Positions 7,671 to 18,035 of a DNA stretch of 64,000 nucleotides are shown here, piece by piece. The stretch's first letter is position 1, and every line of letters starts with the position of its first letter. The notes under the pieces were generated by a model that searched no databases, was not told where the DNA came from, and saw only the letters and a program-made list of their open reading frames with translations. The DNA is taken from contig CADBXO010000003.1 in assembly GCA_902798685.1 (NCBI GenBank), positions 108,055-172,054 of the forward strand, in the 5' to 3' direction. The DNA comes from an uncultured Bacteroidales bacterium (GTDB taxonomy: Bacteria; Bacteroidota; Bacteroidia; Bacteroidales; Bacteroidaceae). The position numbers and the translations under genes are program-made.

Positions 7671-9257
7671 ATGAAGTTAACTGAAATAACCAGCGGCTCT
7701 TTCAACGCCGCAGAGTGGGAGAAGAAAGGTTATCTGCTCCCCAAGTTTGATATAGAGGCAGTACGCCGCAAGACACATGATGAGCCCACATGGGTACATT
7801 TTGGCGGCGGTAACATATTCCGCGCCTTCCCGGCTGCAATCATCAATGACGCCCTTAACACAGGTAAGTATGACCGCGGTGTAATCATGGCCGAGACCTT
7901 TGACTATGAGATCGTAGACAAGGCCTACGCTCCCTATGACAACCTCTCACTTCTGGTAAGCCTGCAGTCAACCGGCACCATTGAGAAGAAGGTCATCGCA
8001 TCCGTAACCGAGTCCCTTAAGGCCGATCCCCAGTTCCCCGACTGGAACCGCCTGGTAGAGATCTTCAAGGCCAAGTCTCTGCAGATGATCTCATTCACCA
8101 TCACAGAGAAGGGTTACACCTATAACGAGGCTGACCTGGCACGCGGACTCAAGCCCATGTTCGCAATGGGTAAGGTTTGCGCGCTGCTTCTGGAGCGTTA
8201 CAACGCAGGTAAACTGCCTCTGACCGTACAGAGCATGGACAACTGCTCACACAACGGTGACAAGGTTAAGGCCGGCGTTATGGCATACGCAGAGCGTTGG
8301 GTAGCCGATAAACTGGTTCCCGCCGATTTCCTGGCATACCTCAAGGATGAGACCAAGATCACATTCCCGTGGTCAATGATTGACAAGATTACCCCGCGTC
8401 CGCATGAGAAGGTCAAGGAACTCCTTGCCAAGGACGGATTTGAGGATAACGACTATATCGAGACTGAGAAGCATACCTTTACCGCCCCCTTCGTAAATGC
8501 CGAGGAGGTGCAGTATCTGGTTATCGAGGACAACTACACAAACGGCCGTCCTCCGTTGGATCTGGGCGGTGCCCTGTACACCACACGCGAGACTGTCGAT
8601 AAGGTTGAGACCATGAAGGTAACCACCTGCCTCAACCCCCTGCACACCGCAATGGCCATCTATGGCTGCATGCTGGGTTACACCCTTATCAGTGCCGAGA
8701 TGGCCGATGAGGACCTGCGCCCCTTCATCCAGAAGATGGGATACATGGAGGCCATGCCGGTAGTGGTTGATCCCGGAATCCTGAACCCGTACGAGTTCAT
8801 CGGCGCCGTAATCAACCGCCGTCTGCCCAACCCCTTCATGCCCGATGCACCGCAGCGCATAGCATGTGACACCAGCCAGAAAATTCCTATCCGTTTTGGC
8901 GAGACCATCAAAAAATACATAGCACGCGGCCTTGACATGGACAACCTGGTGCTCATACCTCTGGCACTTGCCGGCTGGGCACGTTACCTCAAGGGCATCA
9001 AGGATGACGGCACCCCGTTCGATCCTTCACCCGATCCCCTGCTCGCAGAGGTTCAGGCCATAGTAGCTCCCCTTGAGATAGGTAAGCCAGATCAGGACTA
9101 CTCATGCCTTAAGAAACTCTACAGCCGCAAGGACATCTTTGCAGTAGATCTCTACGAGGCCGGCCTTGGTGAGCGTATAGAGGGCATGGTCAAGGAACTC
9201 TACGCCGGTCCCGGCGCTGTTCGCAAGACGCTGCACAAGTACGTCCAAGCTCGCTAA
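7671..9257 (+). CDS. uxuB: Fructuronate reductase, mannitol dehydrogenase family
   Basis: This NAD-dependent enzyme interconverts D-fructuronate and D-mannonate. The 528-residue protein has an N-terminal Rossmann domain (WVHFGGGNIFRAFPAAIIND) and the C-terminal all-alpha mannitol dehydrogenase domain with the signature around TTCLNPLHTAMAIYGC; the catalytic Lys region is near VVVDPG. The long form is typical of Bacteroidota UxuB. The start is ATG 7671, two bases after the uxuA stop. Pairing with uxuA favours fructuronate over mannitol or altronate as substrate. Confidence 0.9.
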   Translation: MKLTEITSGSFNAAEWEKKGYLLPKFDIEAVRRKTHDEPTWVHFGGGNIFRAFPAAIINDALNTGKYDRGVIMAETFDYEIVDKAYAPYDNLSLLVSLQSTGTIEKKVIASVTESLKADPQFPDWNRLVEIFKAKSLQMISFTITEKGYTYNEADLARGLKPMFAMGKVCALLLERYNAGKLPLTVQSMDNCSHNGDKVKAGVMAYAERWVADKLVPADFLAYLKDETKITFPWSMIDKITPRPHEKVKELLAKDGFEDNDYIETEKHTFTAPFVNAEEVQYLVIEDNYTNGRPPLDLGGALYTTRETVDKVETMKVTTCLNPLHTAMAIYGCMLGYTLISAEMADEDLRPFIQKMGYMEAMPVVVDPGILNPYEFIGAVINRRLPNPFMPDAPQRIACDTSQKIPIRFGETIKKYIARGLDMDNLVLIPLALAGWARYLKGIKDDGTPFDPSPDPLLAEVQAIVAPLEIGKPDQDYSCLKKLYSRKDIFAVDLYEAGLGERIEGMVKELYAGPGAVRKTLHKYVQAR

Positions 9258-9278
9258 AAAACCTCACATTAGCAAAAT

Positions 9279-9313
9279 AAGCGCATTAGGAATTATACCT
9301 GGTGCGCTTTTTT
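9279..9313 (+). terminator. Terminator of the uxuAB operon
   Basis: AAGCGCA pairs with TGCGCTT, with further pairing of AGG and CCT inside, followed by a run of seven T. It lies about 20 bases after the uxuB stop. Confidence 0.8.
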
Positions 9314-9350
9314 TATTATTTTGGTATATTTGCCAAAAACAGGACTGGTT

Positions 9351-10252
9351 ATGAAAAGGATTTCAAAGTGGTTACTCACTCTCGTGATTGTTGGTTTCAG
9401 TACAGTATCGGCGCTGGCCCAGAAGGCTAAGGATATTGTGATTCTGTATGAGAATGATGTGCATTGCAGTATTGACGGATATACCAAATTGGCCGGACTG
9501 CGCGATGCCATTGCCAAGGCCGATACGTGAGCTGCGGTGATTTTGCGGCCGGAGCCGATGTGGGTAAGAACTCACAAGGTAAGTATATTGTGGATATCCT
9601 CCGTTCTGTGGGTTATGATGCCATCACGTTAGGCAACCATGAGTTGGACTATGGAGTACCCCATATCAAGGATATTATGCAGCAGGCAGGTGCCCCGGTT
9701 ATATGCTCCAACCTGTTTGATATGGAAGGCAATCAGATTTTCCCGTCTTACACAATACACCAGTACGGAAGCAAACGGGTAGCTTTTGTGGGTGCACTTA
9801 CACCACAGACCATGCAGATTGAAAGGAGCGCATTCTATGACGCTGAGCGCAACCAGCTTTATGACTTAAAGCGCGATGCAATCTATGACCTGGTTCAGCA
9901 AGCCGTGGATGAAGCCCGTGCCAAAGGAGCTGATTATGTTATCATGCTCTCACATCTTGGTGAAAGACCCGCCAGCCATGTTGACTCCCATGAACTTATA
10001 AGCAAGACCAATGGTATTGATGCATTGCTCGATGCCCACACCCATTCCACAGTACCCTGTGTCTATGTTGAGAACAAGGACGGCAAGCAAATCCCCATCA
10101 CCCAGACCGGTATCCATTTTGCCAACATCGGCAAACTGATAATAACAACCGGCGGCAAGGTAAGCGTCCAGCTCATGCCCGTAGAAGAAATCACCTGCAC
10201 CAGCCCCCGGGTAACAGCCGTCACCGACAGCATAAAGTCTCTCCTCCCTTAA
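9351..10252 (+). pseudogene. 5'-nucleotidase/metallophosphatase-domain secreted protein, frameshifted
   Basis: The gene belongs to the calcineurin-like phosphoesterases of the 5'-nucleotidase family, which hydrolyse nucleotides in the periplasm. The first segment has a signal peptide (residues 1-24) and the metal motif YENDVHCSIDGY, and ends at TGA 9528-9530 after KADT. A second frame, open from 9527, continues with SCGDFAAGADVG, GNHELDYG, LSHLGE and DAHTHS, all metal-site motifs, to 10252. A few residues and the frame are lost at the junction. The product would be about 300 residues, the metallophosphatase domain only; no separate C-terminal nucleotidase gene follows. TATATTTG at 9325-9332 is a plausible promoter. 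Confidence 0.8.
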
Positions 10253-10283
10253 GCCAAGTTGCGTTAATACGCGGAAAATTTGC

Positions 10284-10291
10284 TAATTTTG
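10284..10291 (+). promoter_or_regulatory. -7 element for lepA
   Basis: TAATTTTG fits TAnnTTTG, with GTTG at 10258-10261 as a weak -33 box (22-base spacing). The lepA ATG is at 10311. Confidence 0.55.
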
Positions 10292-10310
10292 CAGCGTAAA
10301 AACGCCCCAT

Positions 10311-12092
10311 ATGGAGAACATCCGCAACTTTTGCATAATAGCTCATATCGATCACGGTAAGTCAACGCTGGCTGACCGTCTGCTTGAGTATACCCACACC
10401 ATCAATATCACCGAGGGTCAGATGCTCGATGACATGGATCTGGAGAAGGAGCGCGGCATCACCATCAAGAGCCACGCCATCCAGATGGAGTATGAGTATA
10501 ACGGCGAGAAATATATCCTGAACCTGATTGACACTCCGGGACACGTGGACTTCTCATATGAGGTGAGCCGATCAATCGCCGCATGCGAAGGCGCTATTCT
10601 GGTGGTTGATGCCACTCAGGGCGTGCAGGCACAGACCATCAGTAACCTCTACATGGCCATTGAGCATGATCTGGAGATCATACCTGTAATCAACAAGTGT
10701 GATATGCAGAGCGCCATGCCCGATGAGGTTGAGGATGAGATCATAGAGCTGCTGGGTTGCAAGCGTGAAGAGATAATACGTGCATCGGCCCGTACGGGAA
10801 TGGGTGTCGAGGAGATTCTGAACGCCATCGTAGAGCGTGTTCCGCATCCGGTTGGTGATCCCGACGCTCCGCTGCAGGCACTTATTTTTGACTCCGTATT
10901 CAACTCATTCCGCGGAATCATAGCATATTTCAAGATTGAGAACGGCTCCATCCGCAAGGGTGACAAGGTTAAGTTCTTCAATACCGGTAAGGAGTATGAT
11001 GCCGATGAAGTTGGCGTGCTCCGTATGGACATGGTGCCGCGTGACGTGATGACCACAGGTGATGTGGGCTATATCATCTCCGGTATCAAGACATCGACCG
11101 AGGTCAAGGTGGGTGATACCATTACCCACGTAGCCCGTCCCTGCGACAAGGCAATCGCCGGATTCGAGGAGTCCAAGCCGATGGTATTCGCCGGCGTATA
11201 TCCCATTGAGGCCGATGAGTTCGAAGACCTGCGTGCATCACTTGAGAAGCTGCAGCTGAACGATGCCTCACTGAGTTTCTTCCCCGAGTCATCGGCAGCG
11301 CTGGGATTCGGATTCCGCTGCGGATTCCTGGGTCTGCTGCATATGGAGATTGTACAGGAGCGTCTGGACCGCGAGTTTGACATGAGCGTGATCACCACCG
11401 TGCCCAACGTATCATACATGGTCTATGACAAGCAGGGAAATGCTACAGAGGTACATAACCCCAGCGGCATGCCAGACCTTACACTGATTGACCATATCGA
11501 GGAGCCTTATATTGACGCATCTATAATCACTACGACCGAGTATATCGGCCCCATCATGACTCTGTGTCTGGATAAGCGCGGAGAGTTGGTGAAGCAGCAG
11601 TTTATTGCGGGTAACCGTGTGGAGATTTACTTCAAGTTGCCTCTGGGTGAGATTGTGATTGACTTCTACGATAAGCTCAAGAGCATATCAAAGGGTTACG
11701 CATCATTTGACTACCATCCCGCAGGATACCGTCCTTCAAAGCTTATCAAGCTGGATATCCTTCTTAACGGTGAGCCTGTTGATGCCCTTTCAACTCTTAC
11801 TCATGTGGATAACGCCTATGACCTGGGCCGCCGTATGTGCGAGAAGCTCAAGGAACTCATACCGCGTCAGCAGTTCGATATTGCAATCCAGGCAGCCATC
11901 GGCTCCAAGATCATAGCCCGCGAGACCATAAAGCAGGTCCGCAAGGATGTAACAGCCAAGTGCTACGGCGGTGACGTATCACGTAAGCGCAAACTTCTGG
12001 AAAAGCAGAAGAAGGGTAAGAAACGTATGAAACAGATAGGAAACGTGGAGGTTCCTCAGAAAGCTTTCCTTGCAGTACTGAAGTTAGATTAA
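10311..12092 (+). CDS. lepA: Elongation factor 4 (LepA), ribosomal back-translocase GTPase
   Basis: LepA is a translational GTPase acting on the 70S ribosome. The 593-residue protein is full length. G1 is [15 protein letters not shown]2 lies around ERGITIK, G3 is DTPGHVDF and G4 is NKCD. Domains II and III follow, and the LepA-specific C-terminal domain is seen ([20 protein letters not shown] at about residues 464-483, then [20 protein letters not shown] near the end). It is a single gene with its own promoter and a strong shared terminator. Confidence 0.97.
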   Translation: MENIRNFCIIAHIDHGKSTLADRLLEYTHTINITEGQMLDDMDLEKERGITIKSHAIQMEYEYNGEKYILNLIDTPGHVDFSYEVSRSIAACEGAILVVDATQGVQAQTISNLYMAIEHDLEIIPVINKCDMQSAMPDEVEDEIIELLGCKREEIIRASARTGMGVEEILNAIVERVPHPVGDPDAPLQALIFDSVFNSFRGIIAYFKIENGSIRKGDKVKFFNTGKEYDADEVGVLRMDMVPRDVMTTGDVGYIISGIKTSTEVKVGDTITHVARPCDKAIAGFEESKPMVFAGVYPIEADEFEDLRASLEKLQLNDASLSFFPESSAALGFGFRCGFLGLLHMEIVQERLDREFDMSVITTVPNVSYMVYDKQGNATEVHNPSGMPDLTLIDHIEEPYIDASIITTTEYIGPIMTLCLDKRGELVKQQFIAGNRVEIYFKLPLGEIVIDFYDKLKSISKGYASFDYHPAGYRPSKLIKLDILLNGEPVDALSTLTHVDNAYDLGRRMCEKLKELIPRQQFDIAIQAAIGSKIIARETIKQVRKDVTAKCYGGDVSRKRKLLEKQKKGKKRMKQIGNVEVPQKAFLAVLKLD

Positions 12093-12122
12093 AAAAGGTC
12101 GCTCAACCGAGCGACCTTTTTA
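12091..12122. terminator. Bidirectional terminator between lepA and the acyl-CoA ligase gene
   Basis: AAAAAAGGTCGCTC pairs perfectly with GAGCGACCTTTTTT over an AACC loop. A runs on one side and T runs on the other let it serve both converging genes. Confidence 0.92.
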
Positions 12123-12126
12123 ATTA

Positions 12127-13818
12127 TTACTCTTTCTGATAGAGGAATCGTTTGATACTCTTCTTTGGAGTCTTTTCAAACTCCTCATGATATATCCTTA
12201 TCTGAGAGATCTTCTCATAGGCGGGAAGGATCTCGTTAAGCTCAACGCGGTTCTGCTCCATGACTGCGGCAATCTGCTCATCGGTCAGGCCGGCTTTCAT
12301 TGCCTCGTCAAAGTCGGGATAAACCAGAGCAACGAGCTTCTCATTCTCAGATATTACAACTGACTCGTTTACAAGGTTCATGTTGTTCAGGTGATCCTCA
12401 ATCTCCTCGGGGTAGATGTTCTGGCCCGAAGGTCCAAGGATGAGGCTCTTGCTGCGGCCCTTGATGAATATGTTGCCCTCTTTGTCCATGATACCAAGGT
12501 CGCCGGTATACATCCAGCCGTCCTTGTCAATGGTCTCCTCGGTCAGTTTCTCGTTCTTATAGTAACCCAGCATTACGTTAGGACCGCGGCAGATGATCTC
12601 ACCGGGAACGTTCTCGGGATCGTTGCTCAGGATCTTTACCTCCATGTTGGGAACGGGCTTACCGCATGAACCCAGGGCGAATGTGGTCTTGTCATCATAT
12701 GCGATGATAGGTCCGCACTCTGTTGCACCGTAACCTACGGTGTAGGGGAAGTGTACCGATGCTACGAACTTCTCGACCTCCTGGTTGAAGGCTGCACCGC
12801 CCAGGATAACCTCGTAGAAGTTTCCGCCGAATCCCTTGATCATCTCCTCACCGACCTTCTTCTTGATCTGGTCATTCAAGATAGGCACCTTGAGCAGAAG
12901 CTTCATTGAAGGAGTCTCCAGCTTGGGCAGTATGTTCTTCTTGATGATCTTTTCAATTACCAGAGGAACTGATACTACAAGGGCGGGCTTGATCTCGCCA
13001 AGAGCCTGGAATATGATCTTGGGGCTGGGAAGGCGGGTCAGGAAATATACGTGGCAACCTGTAAGGAATTCGTAGAAGAACTCGAATGAGAATCCGTACA
13101 TGTGAGCCATGGGCAGCATGGATATGATCTTGTCGCCGGCTTTCATGGAGAACATAGCCTTGCATGCAAAGAGGTAGTTGCTTATGAGTGAGCGGTAGGG
13201 GAGCATTACACCCTTTGAGAATCCGGTGGATCCTGAGGTGTAGTTGATCATGCACAGGTCATCAAAGCCTGCCTCATAGTAATTGAGGTCCTTCTGCTTG
13301 AACTCCTTGGGGTATTTGCGTCCGAAGAGCTCATTCAGGTGCTCGCGTGCATAAGTCAGTTTCTCATTGCGTGATACAACCAACTGGTACTCATCGAGAG
13401 TGATGATTCCCTCCAGATTGGGCATGGATGCCTCGTTGAGGTTCTCCCAGATCTGGTCTCCTGCCAAGAAGAGCTTGGTCTCGGAGTGGTTGATTATATG
13501 GTGAATGTTATCGGCCTTGAATTCATGAAGGATAGGTACCACTACGGCTCCGTAGGTGAGGGCAGCGATACATGCGGTTCCCCAGTTGGAACTGTTCTTG
13601 CCGCACAGTGCTATACGGTCACCGGGCTGCAGTCCGGCCTCCTCAAAGAGGATGTGAAGCTTGGCTACGCGGCGTGCAACGTCACGGTACAGCAGTGTAG
13701 AGCTTTTATAGTCCGTAAAAGCCTCCTTATCCCAGTTCTCCACCAGAGTTTTCCTGATGTAAGCATTAAGGTTCTTCTCTGTGAAGACATTGTCTGATCT
13801 GTCGTAATGATCAATCAT
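12127..13818 (-). CDS. AMP-dependent acyl-CoA synthetase/ligase (long-chain fatty acid type)
   Basis: This ANL-superfamily enzyme activates a carboxylic acid, probably a fatty acid, with ATP and CoA. The 563-residue protein has the P-loop-like INYTSGSTGFSKGVMLPYRS (about residues 192-211), the A5-type motif VGYGATECGP, the hinge motif YTGDLG, and GRSKSLILGPSGQNIYPEEI before the mobile C-terminal domain. The C-terminal lysine environment (KTPKKSIKRFLY) fits a catalytic lysine. It is co-oriented with yggS 11 bases upstream, so they probably share a transcript. Substrate chain length cannot be read from the sequence. Confidence 0.88.
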   Translation of the reverse strand: MIDHYDRSDNVFTEKNLNAYIRKTLVENWDKEAFTDYKSSTLLYRDVARRVAKLHILFEEAGLQPGDRIALCGKNSSNWGTACIAALTYGAVVVPILHEFKADNIHHIINHSETKLFLAGDQIWENLNEASMPNLEGIITLDEYQLVVSRNEKLTYAREHLNELFGRKYPKEFKQKDLNYYEAGFDDLCMINYTSGSTGFSKGVMLPYRSLISNYLFACKAMFSMKAGDKIISMLPMAHMYGFSFEFFYEFLTGCHVYFLTRLPSPKIIFQALGEIKPALVVSVPLVIEKIIKKNILPKLETPSMKLLLKVPILNDQIKKKVGEEMIKGFGGNFYEVILGGAAFNQEVEKFVASVHFPYTVGYGATECGPIIAYDDKTTFALGSCGKPVPNMEVKILSNDPENVPGEIICRGPNVMLGYYKNEKLTEETIDKDGWMYTGDLGIMDKEGNIFIKGRSKSLILGPSGQNIYPEEIEDHLNNMNLVNESVVISENEKLVALVYPDFDEAMKAGLTDEQIAAVMEQNRVELNEILPAYEKISQIRIYHEEFEKTPKKSIKRFLYQKE

Positions 13819-13829
13819 GGATGTTATGG

Positions 13830-14510
13830 TTATTTGTTGATATTGTAGTTTCTTTCACCGAATATGGAACTGCCTATGCGTACCATATTGCTTCCTTCCT
13901 CAATTGCCAGCTCATAATCACCGCTCATACCTGCCGATATGGTCTTGAAATCAGGGCTGTCATGGAAGTATTTATCCTTATATGTATCAAAGATCTGCTT
14001 GAGGCGGCTGAACTCGCCACGGACCTGAGCCTCATCATCGGTGTTGCTGGCCATTCCCATTACACCGCCAATGGTGATGTTCTTAAGCTCCTTCCACTTG
14101 CCCTCCTCAAGCATTGCGGTGCACTCATCGGCCGAGAAACCGAACTTGGTCTCCTCGGTAGCTATGTGCAGTTGAAGCAGGCATGTTATGTGGCGGTTGA
14201 AGCGGGCGGCCTGGCGGTCTATCTCAGCGAGTTTGTCATAATTGTCGACTCCCTGTATTACCGATACGTACGGCGCCATAAGCTTGATCTTATTGCTCTG
14301 GACGTGGCCGATGAAATGCCACTCGATGTCCTTGGGCAGAACCTGGCTCTTGGCAGTCATCTCCTGAACCTTGTTCTCGCCGAATATGCGCTGACCGGCA
14401 TCGTATGCCTCCTGCAACATCTCAACGGGATGGGTCTTGGATACTGCTACAAGCGTTACTCCTGCGGGGAGTGTGGCTTTGATTCGGTTCAGGTTCTCTC
14501 TTATGTCCAT
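13830..14510 (-). CDS. yggS: YggS family pyridoxal-phosphate homeostasis protein
   Basis: This small fold-type III PLP-binding protein of 226 residues has roles in vitamin B6 and amino acid homeostasis. The PLP lysine lies in LVAVSKTHPVE. Further conserved segments are FGENKVQE, EWHFIGHVQSNK, and SAGMSGDYELAIEEGSNMVR with the phosphate-binding end. The ORF has the usual family length. A minus-strand TAACTTTG (plus 14527-14534) lies 17 bases upstream as likely -7 element. The acyl-CoA ligase gene follows in the same direction. Confidence 0.93.
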   Translation of the reverse strand: MDIRENLNRIKATLPAGVTLVAVSKTHPVEMLQEAYDAGQRIFGENKVQEMTAKSQVLPKDIEWHFIGHVQSNKIKLMAPYVSVIQGVDNYDKLAEIDRQAARFNRHITCLLQLHIATEETKFGFSADECTAMLEEGKWKELKNITIGGVMGMASNTDDEAQVRGEFSRLKQIFDTYKDKYFHDSPDFKTISAGMSGDYELAIEEGSNMVRIGSSIFGERNYNINK

Positions 14511-14652
14511 ATTGGCTTATGCGTTGCAAAGTTACTTAGTGGTGTCAACCGCCGCTTCTTTATTTGTCTTTATTTATCTTCATATGCACACTTTGATATA
14601 GTATGTGCATGTTTTTTGTTTCGGCATAAATTCTGTATCTTCGCGTTCAGTT

Positions 14653-15891
14653 ATGGAGAAGTTTCTGGCCAGACGACTGTACGGTAGGGACGAGGGCGTG
14701 AGAGGAGGTTCACGTCCTGCAATCATCATTGCAACTACCGGTATCGCGGTGGGTCTGGTGGTTATGATACTTACTCTTGCCATCACCCGCGGATTCAAGA
14801 CTCAGATACGTGACAAGGTCATGGGCTTCTCGCAGCATATCACCGTCACCAACTCCCGCGTGGGTCTGGGCGTGGTTGAGGACCCTGTCAGCTGTAACGA
14901 TGCTGCCATGAGAGCTCTCGTGGCGCAGGATCTGGTTGAGCGCGTTCAGCCATACATCAACAAACCCTGTATTATCCGTACCGATGAGGCCTTCCACGGC
15001 TTCATGCTCAAGGGCATCGGCCCCGATTATGACCGCACGTTCCTGAACAGTTACATGGTGCGCGGCGGATTCCCTGAGCCGCAGGATTCACTGGGTAACA
15101 ACTGGGTGGTCCTTTCCAAGAATATAGCCGATATGCTGGGACTGGATGTGGGCTCCAAGGCCGATGTCTATTTCATGCAGACCCAGGTACGCATACGCCG
15201 CCTGACGGTTACGGGTATCTATGAGACCGGATTCATGGAGTATGACCGTATGTTCGGCATATCTGAACTCCAGCTGCTTCAGCGTCTCAATGACTGGGAA
15301 CCTTATGAGTACAGCGGTCTGGAGATTGGCCTTAAAAGCGTAAGCGATGTTGAAGACGGCTACTTCCAGGTGCGTGAGGTGGTGAATGACCTGGAGGACC
15401 TTACAGGTGAGGATTATCTGGTACGCACGCTTTATGATACCCATTCAGGTCTGTTCGCATGGCTTGAGGTGCTGGATCTGAATGTCTGGATTATCCTGGC
15501 TCTTATGTTGGGCATTGCAGGATTCACCATGATCTCAGGTCTGCTCATAATCATATTTGAACGTACCGCAACGATTGGTACGCTCAAGGCTCTGGGTGCA
15601 TCGAACAAGACGGTCAGGAAGATATTCCTGCGTCTGGCTTCATACATCATAATGAAGGGAATGGCAATAGGAAATATCATTGGAATATCGCTCTGCCTTA
15701 TCCAGAAGTGGTTCCGTATATTCCCGCTTGATCCGGCCAACTATTATCTGGACAGCGTACCTATGCAGTTGGGAGCCGGATGGCTCATCACTCTCAACGT
15801 TACCATGTTCCTGCTCTCAATGCTCATGATGCTGCTTCCGAGTGCAGTCATCTCAAGGATAGTTCCTTCAAAGTCTATCCGTTTCGAATAA
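14653..15891 (+). CDS. FtsX-like ABC transporter permease (LolC/LolE or MacB type)
   Basis: This 412-residue inner-membrane permease has one helix near residues 22-45 (IIIATTGIAVGLVVMILTLA), a large periplasmic MacB-like core domain, and three C-terminal helices including IILALMLGIAGFTMISGLLI. The pattern and the N-terminal ARRLYGRD fit LolC/LolE-type proteins of lipoprotein export, but no ATPase or partner gene is adjacent, so substrate is open. The start at ATG 14653 follows a TATCTTCG box (14636-14643); a longer reading from 14605 crosses that promoter. It converges on the phosphatase gene with only 5 bases between stops. Confidence 0.85.
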   Translation: MEKFLARRLYGRDEGVRGGSRPAIIIATTGIAVGLVVMILTLAITRGFKTQIRDKVMGFSQHITVTNSRVGLGVVEDPVSCNDAAMRALVAQDLVERVQPYINKPCIIRTDEAFHGFMLKGIGPDYDRTFLNSYMVRGGFPEPQDSLGNNWVVLSKNIADMLGLDVGSKADVYFMQTQVRIRRLTVTGIYETGFMEYDRMFGISELQLLQRLNDWEPYEYSGLEIGLKSVSDVEDGYFQVREVVNDLEDLTGEDYLVRTLYDTHSGLFAWLEVLDLNVWIILALMLGIAGFTMISGLLIIIFERTATIGTLKALGASNKTVRKIFLRLASYIIMKGMAIGNIIGISLCLIQKWFRIFPLDPANYYLDSVPMQLGAGWLITLNVTMFLLSMLMMLLPSAVISRIVPSKSIRFE

Positions 15892-15896
15892 TCCGG

Positions 15897-16643
15897 TTAT
15901 TCCTGTTTTTGGGTCTGCTGACCTGAAAGACGTGCGAATTCCTCACGTGCTGCGGCCATATCGGCCATGAAATCGGCGCTGGTATGCATACGTGCCAGGC
16001 AGGCTGCGGCTAGCATCCTTGAGGCATCTACGTCACTCTGCCAGTGATAGCCCAGGATCACGCGGCTCTGTCCCCATTCATAACCCAGCAGCAGAATCTC
16101 ATCCTGTGCGGCAGGATTGATCTCGGCCAGGATAAGAGCCAGACCCCATCCGCGAACCGTATGGCCCGATGGGTATGAGCCTGTGGGATGCTCACGGTCC
16201 TCGCTGGCAGGCAGTCCTGACGGCTCATTGTAATAATTGTAGGGTCTTGGGCGCATATATTTGGCCTTGGGATATGTGGCGCTTGACTGGAAGGTGGGAA
16301 CTGCACGGTTCAGCAGACGCATGATGGCAGGGGTGGTCTCCCTTGAGATTTTCATGCCGAACGGCTCGCTGAAGTATGCGGCCATTTCAGATGCGGTGTT
16401 GACGGCATGATTCTGGGCCTGCTTGAGCCTGAGCGAGTCAAGACGCTGTGCCTTGCCCCATTCATACTGTGAGACGTCATATGCGAACTGGGTTGAGTTG
16501 GTGTCAGGCGGTGCCGGCAGAAAGAGTACTGCATTGGGCAGGGAATCGGCACTGAAATAGGAGGTGGGGCGTCTGTATTGCGCCTGTAGTGTGGCTGAAA
16601 AAAGCAGGATGGCAGACGCGGCAATATATAGGCTCTTTTTCAT
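15897..16643 (-). CDS. Class A non-specific acid phosphatase (PAP2 superfamily), secreted
   Basis: This 248-residue periplasmic phosphatase has a signal peptide (residues 1-21, cut after LQAQ). The three-part PAP2 signature is complete: KAKYMRPRP, then YPSGHT, and SRVILGYHWQSD, which place the catalytic histidines. The N-terminal helical part with PAPPDTNSTQF is typical of PhoN/PhoC-type enzymes. It would release phosphate from a range of monoesters. A minus-strand TATCTTTG (plus 16677-16684) lies upstream. It is a single gene facing the permease gene. Confidence 0.92.
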   Translation of the reverse strand: MKKSLYIAASAILLFSATLQAQYRRPTSYFSADSLPNAVLFLPAPPDTNSTQFAYDVSQYEWGKAQRLDSLRLKQAQNHAVNTASEMAAYFSEPFGMKISRETTPAIMRLLNRAVPTFQSSATYPKAKYMRPRPYNYYNEPSGLPASEDREHPTGSYPSGHTVRGWGLALILAEINPAAQDEILLLGYEWGQSRVILGYHWQSDVDASRMLAAACLARMHTSADFMADMAAAREEFARLSGQQTQKQE

Positions 16644-16739
16644 AACAGATTGATTGGTTAGTCAAAATCAGTATTGCAAAGATATTTTATTTTCGGGAAG
16701 ATTATTTATCTTCGTAACCATATAAAAGCGTTTTTAATC

Positions 16740-18035
16740 ATGGTTGTAATAATAGGAATCCTTTGCGCAGTGGTAGGCCTGTTGGCCGGTTTCCTGATGG
16801 GTACGGGTAAGGCCAAGAAGGATTGGCAGGCACATACCCAGGAACTCCTGGATGCCCGTCAGAAGGCGTGTGATGACATGATGGCGGCTCAGGACAAGCG
16901 TCATGCCGAGGCTTTTGCCGCTCAGCAGGCCAAGTTTGACGAGACGATCGCGAAGGTATCGGCCCAGATGCGTGCCGATACGGCCGATATGCTTAAGAAA
17001 CGCCAGGAGGAGTTTGCCGCATCAAGCAACACCAGCATCGGTCAGATAGTAAATCCCCTCAAGGAGACTATTGACAGGATGAAGGAGGCCATGAAGGAGA
17101 ACACCATCAAGCAGACATCCATAAGCAGTGAGATAAAGACCCAGGCTGAAAACATGATGCGCCAGAGCGCGGCCGCCAAGGAGAGTGCCGATGAACTTAC
17201 GCGCGTGTTCCGTCATGCAGGCCGCGTGCAGGGTAACTGGGGTGAGATTATCCTTGATGAGCTCCTGGAATCTCAGGGCCTTACCAAGGGCGTTCACTAC
17301 GAACTGCAGTCATCAATCCGTGATGCCGCAGGCGATGTGGTACGTACTGAGGATGACCGCAGCATGCGTCCCGATGTCATACTGCATCTGGACCAGAAGC
17401 GTGATGTAATCATTGACTCCAAAGTGTCTCTTACCGCATTTATGGACTACGTGAATGCCGAGGATGAGGGTGACCGTCAGAAGTATCTCAAGGCCCACGT
17501 GGACAGTATCCAGAAACATGTCAAGGAGCTGGCGGGCAAGGACTATTCGTCATATGTCAAGCCTCCCAAGGTAAGGATGGACTACGTGATAATGTTCGTG
17601 CCAAATACCGGTGCCCTGTGGGCTGCAGTGGGAGCCCAGCCCGATTTGTGGCGTAATGCGATGGAAAAGAATGTCTATATTGCCGATGAGCAGACTCTGT
17701 TTGCCGCCCTGCGTATAATCAATATGACATGGACTCAGATTGCACAGGCTCAGAACCATGAGAAGGTTTATGAGCTTGCAAATGAGATGATGGACAGAGT
17801 GGGGCAGTTCATGGACCGTTACAAGGCTATAGGCAAGGCGCTTGAGAATGCGGAGAAGGCTTATGAGGCTGGCGGCAAGAAACTTGAGCCCAGCGGCCAG
17901 AGCATCATCCAGACATGCGCCAAACTCCAGAAACTGGGAGCAAAACAGAGCACCCGCAATCCCATCCCGCAACTTCAGGATGCGGATCTGACAGACGGTG
18001 AACCTGAACTGTTGGAGGGCGCAGAAGAGAATTAA
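16740..18035 (+). CDS. rmuC: DNA recombination protein RmuC
   Basis: RmuC is a nuclease-like protein that limits rearrangements at inverted repeats. The 431-residue protein has an N-terminal transmembrane helix (residues 1-24), a coiled-coil rich in Ala, Lys and Glu (about 30-150), then the conserved RmuC core (GRVQGNWGEIILDELLESQG, later RPDVILHLDQKRDVIIDSKV with PD-(D/E)xK-like residues). ATG 16740 is preferred over the upstream extension because TATCTTCG (16707-16714) is a promoter element. The stop codon overlaps the stop of the converging gene by 4 bases. Confidence 0.93.
   Translation: MVVIIGILCAVVGLLAGFLMGTGKAKKDWQAHTQELLDARQKACDDMMAAQDKRHAEAFAAQQAKFDETIAKVSAQMRADTADMLKKRQEEFAASSNTSIGQIVNPLKETIDRMKEAMKENTIKQTSISSEIKTQAENMMRQSAAAKESADELTRVFRHAGRVQGNWGEIILDELLESQGLTKGVHYELQSSIRDAAGDVVRTEDDRSMRPDVILHLDQKRDVIIDSKVSLTAFMDYVNAEDEGDRQKYLKAHVDSIQKHVKELAGKDYSSYVKPPKVRMDYVIMFVPNTGALWAAVGAQPDLWRNAMEKNVYIADEQTLFAALRIINMTWTQIAQAQNHEKVYELANEMMDRVGQFMDRYKAIGKALENAEKAYEAGGKKLEPSGQSIIQTCAKLQKLGAKQSTRNPIPQLQDADLTDGEPELLEGAEEN

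Noticed and set aside
13821-14687. 288-residue open frame on the plus strand opposite yggS
   Set aside because: The minus strand encodes a full-length YggS with all motifs; the plus frame has no family features.
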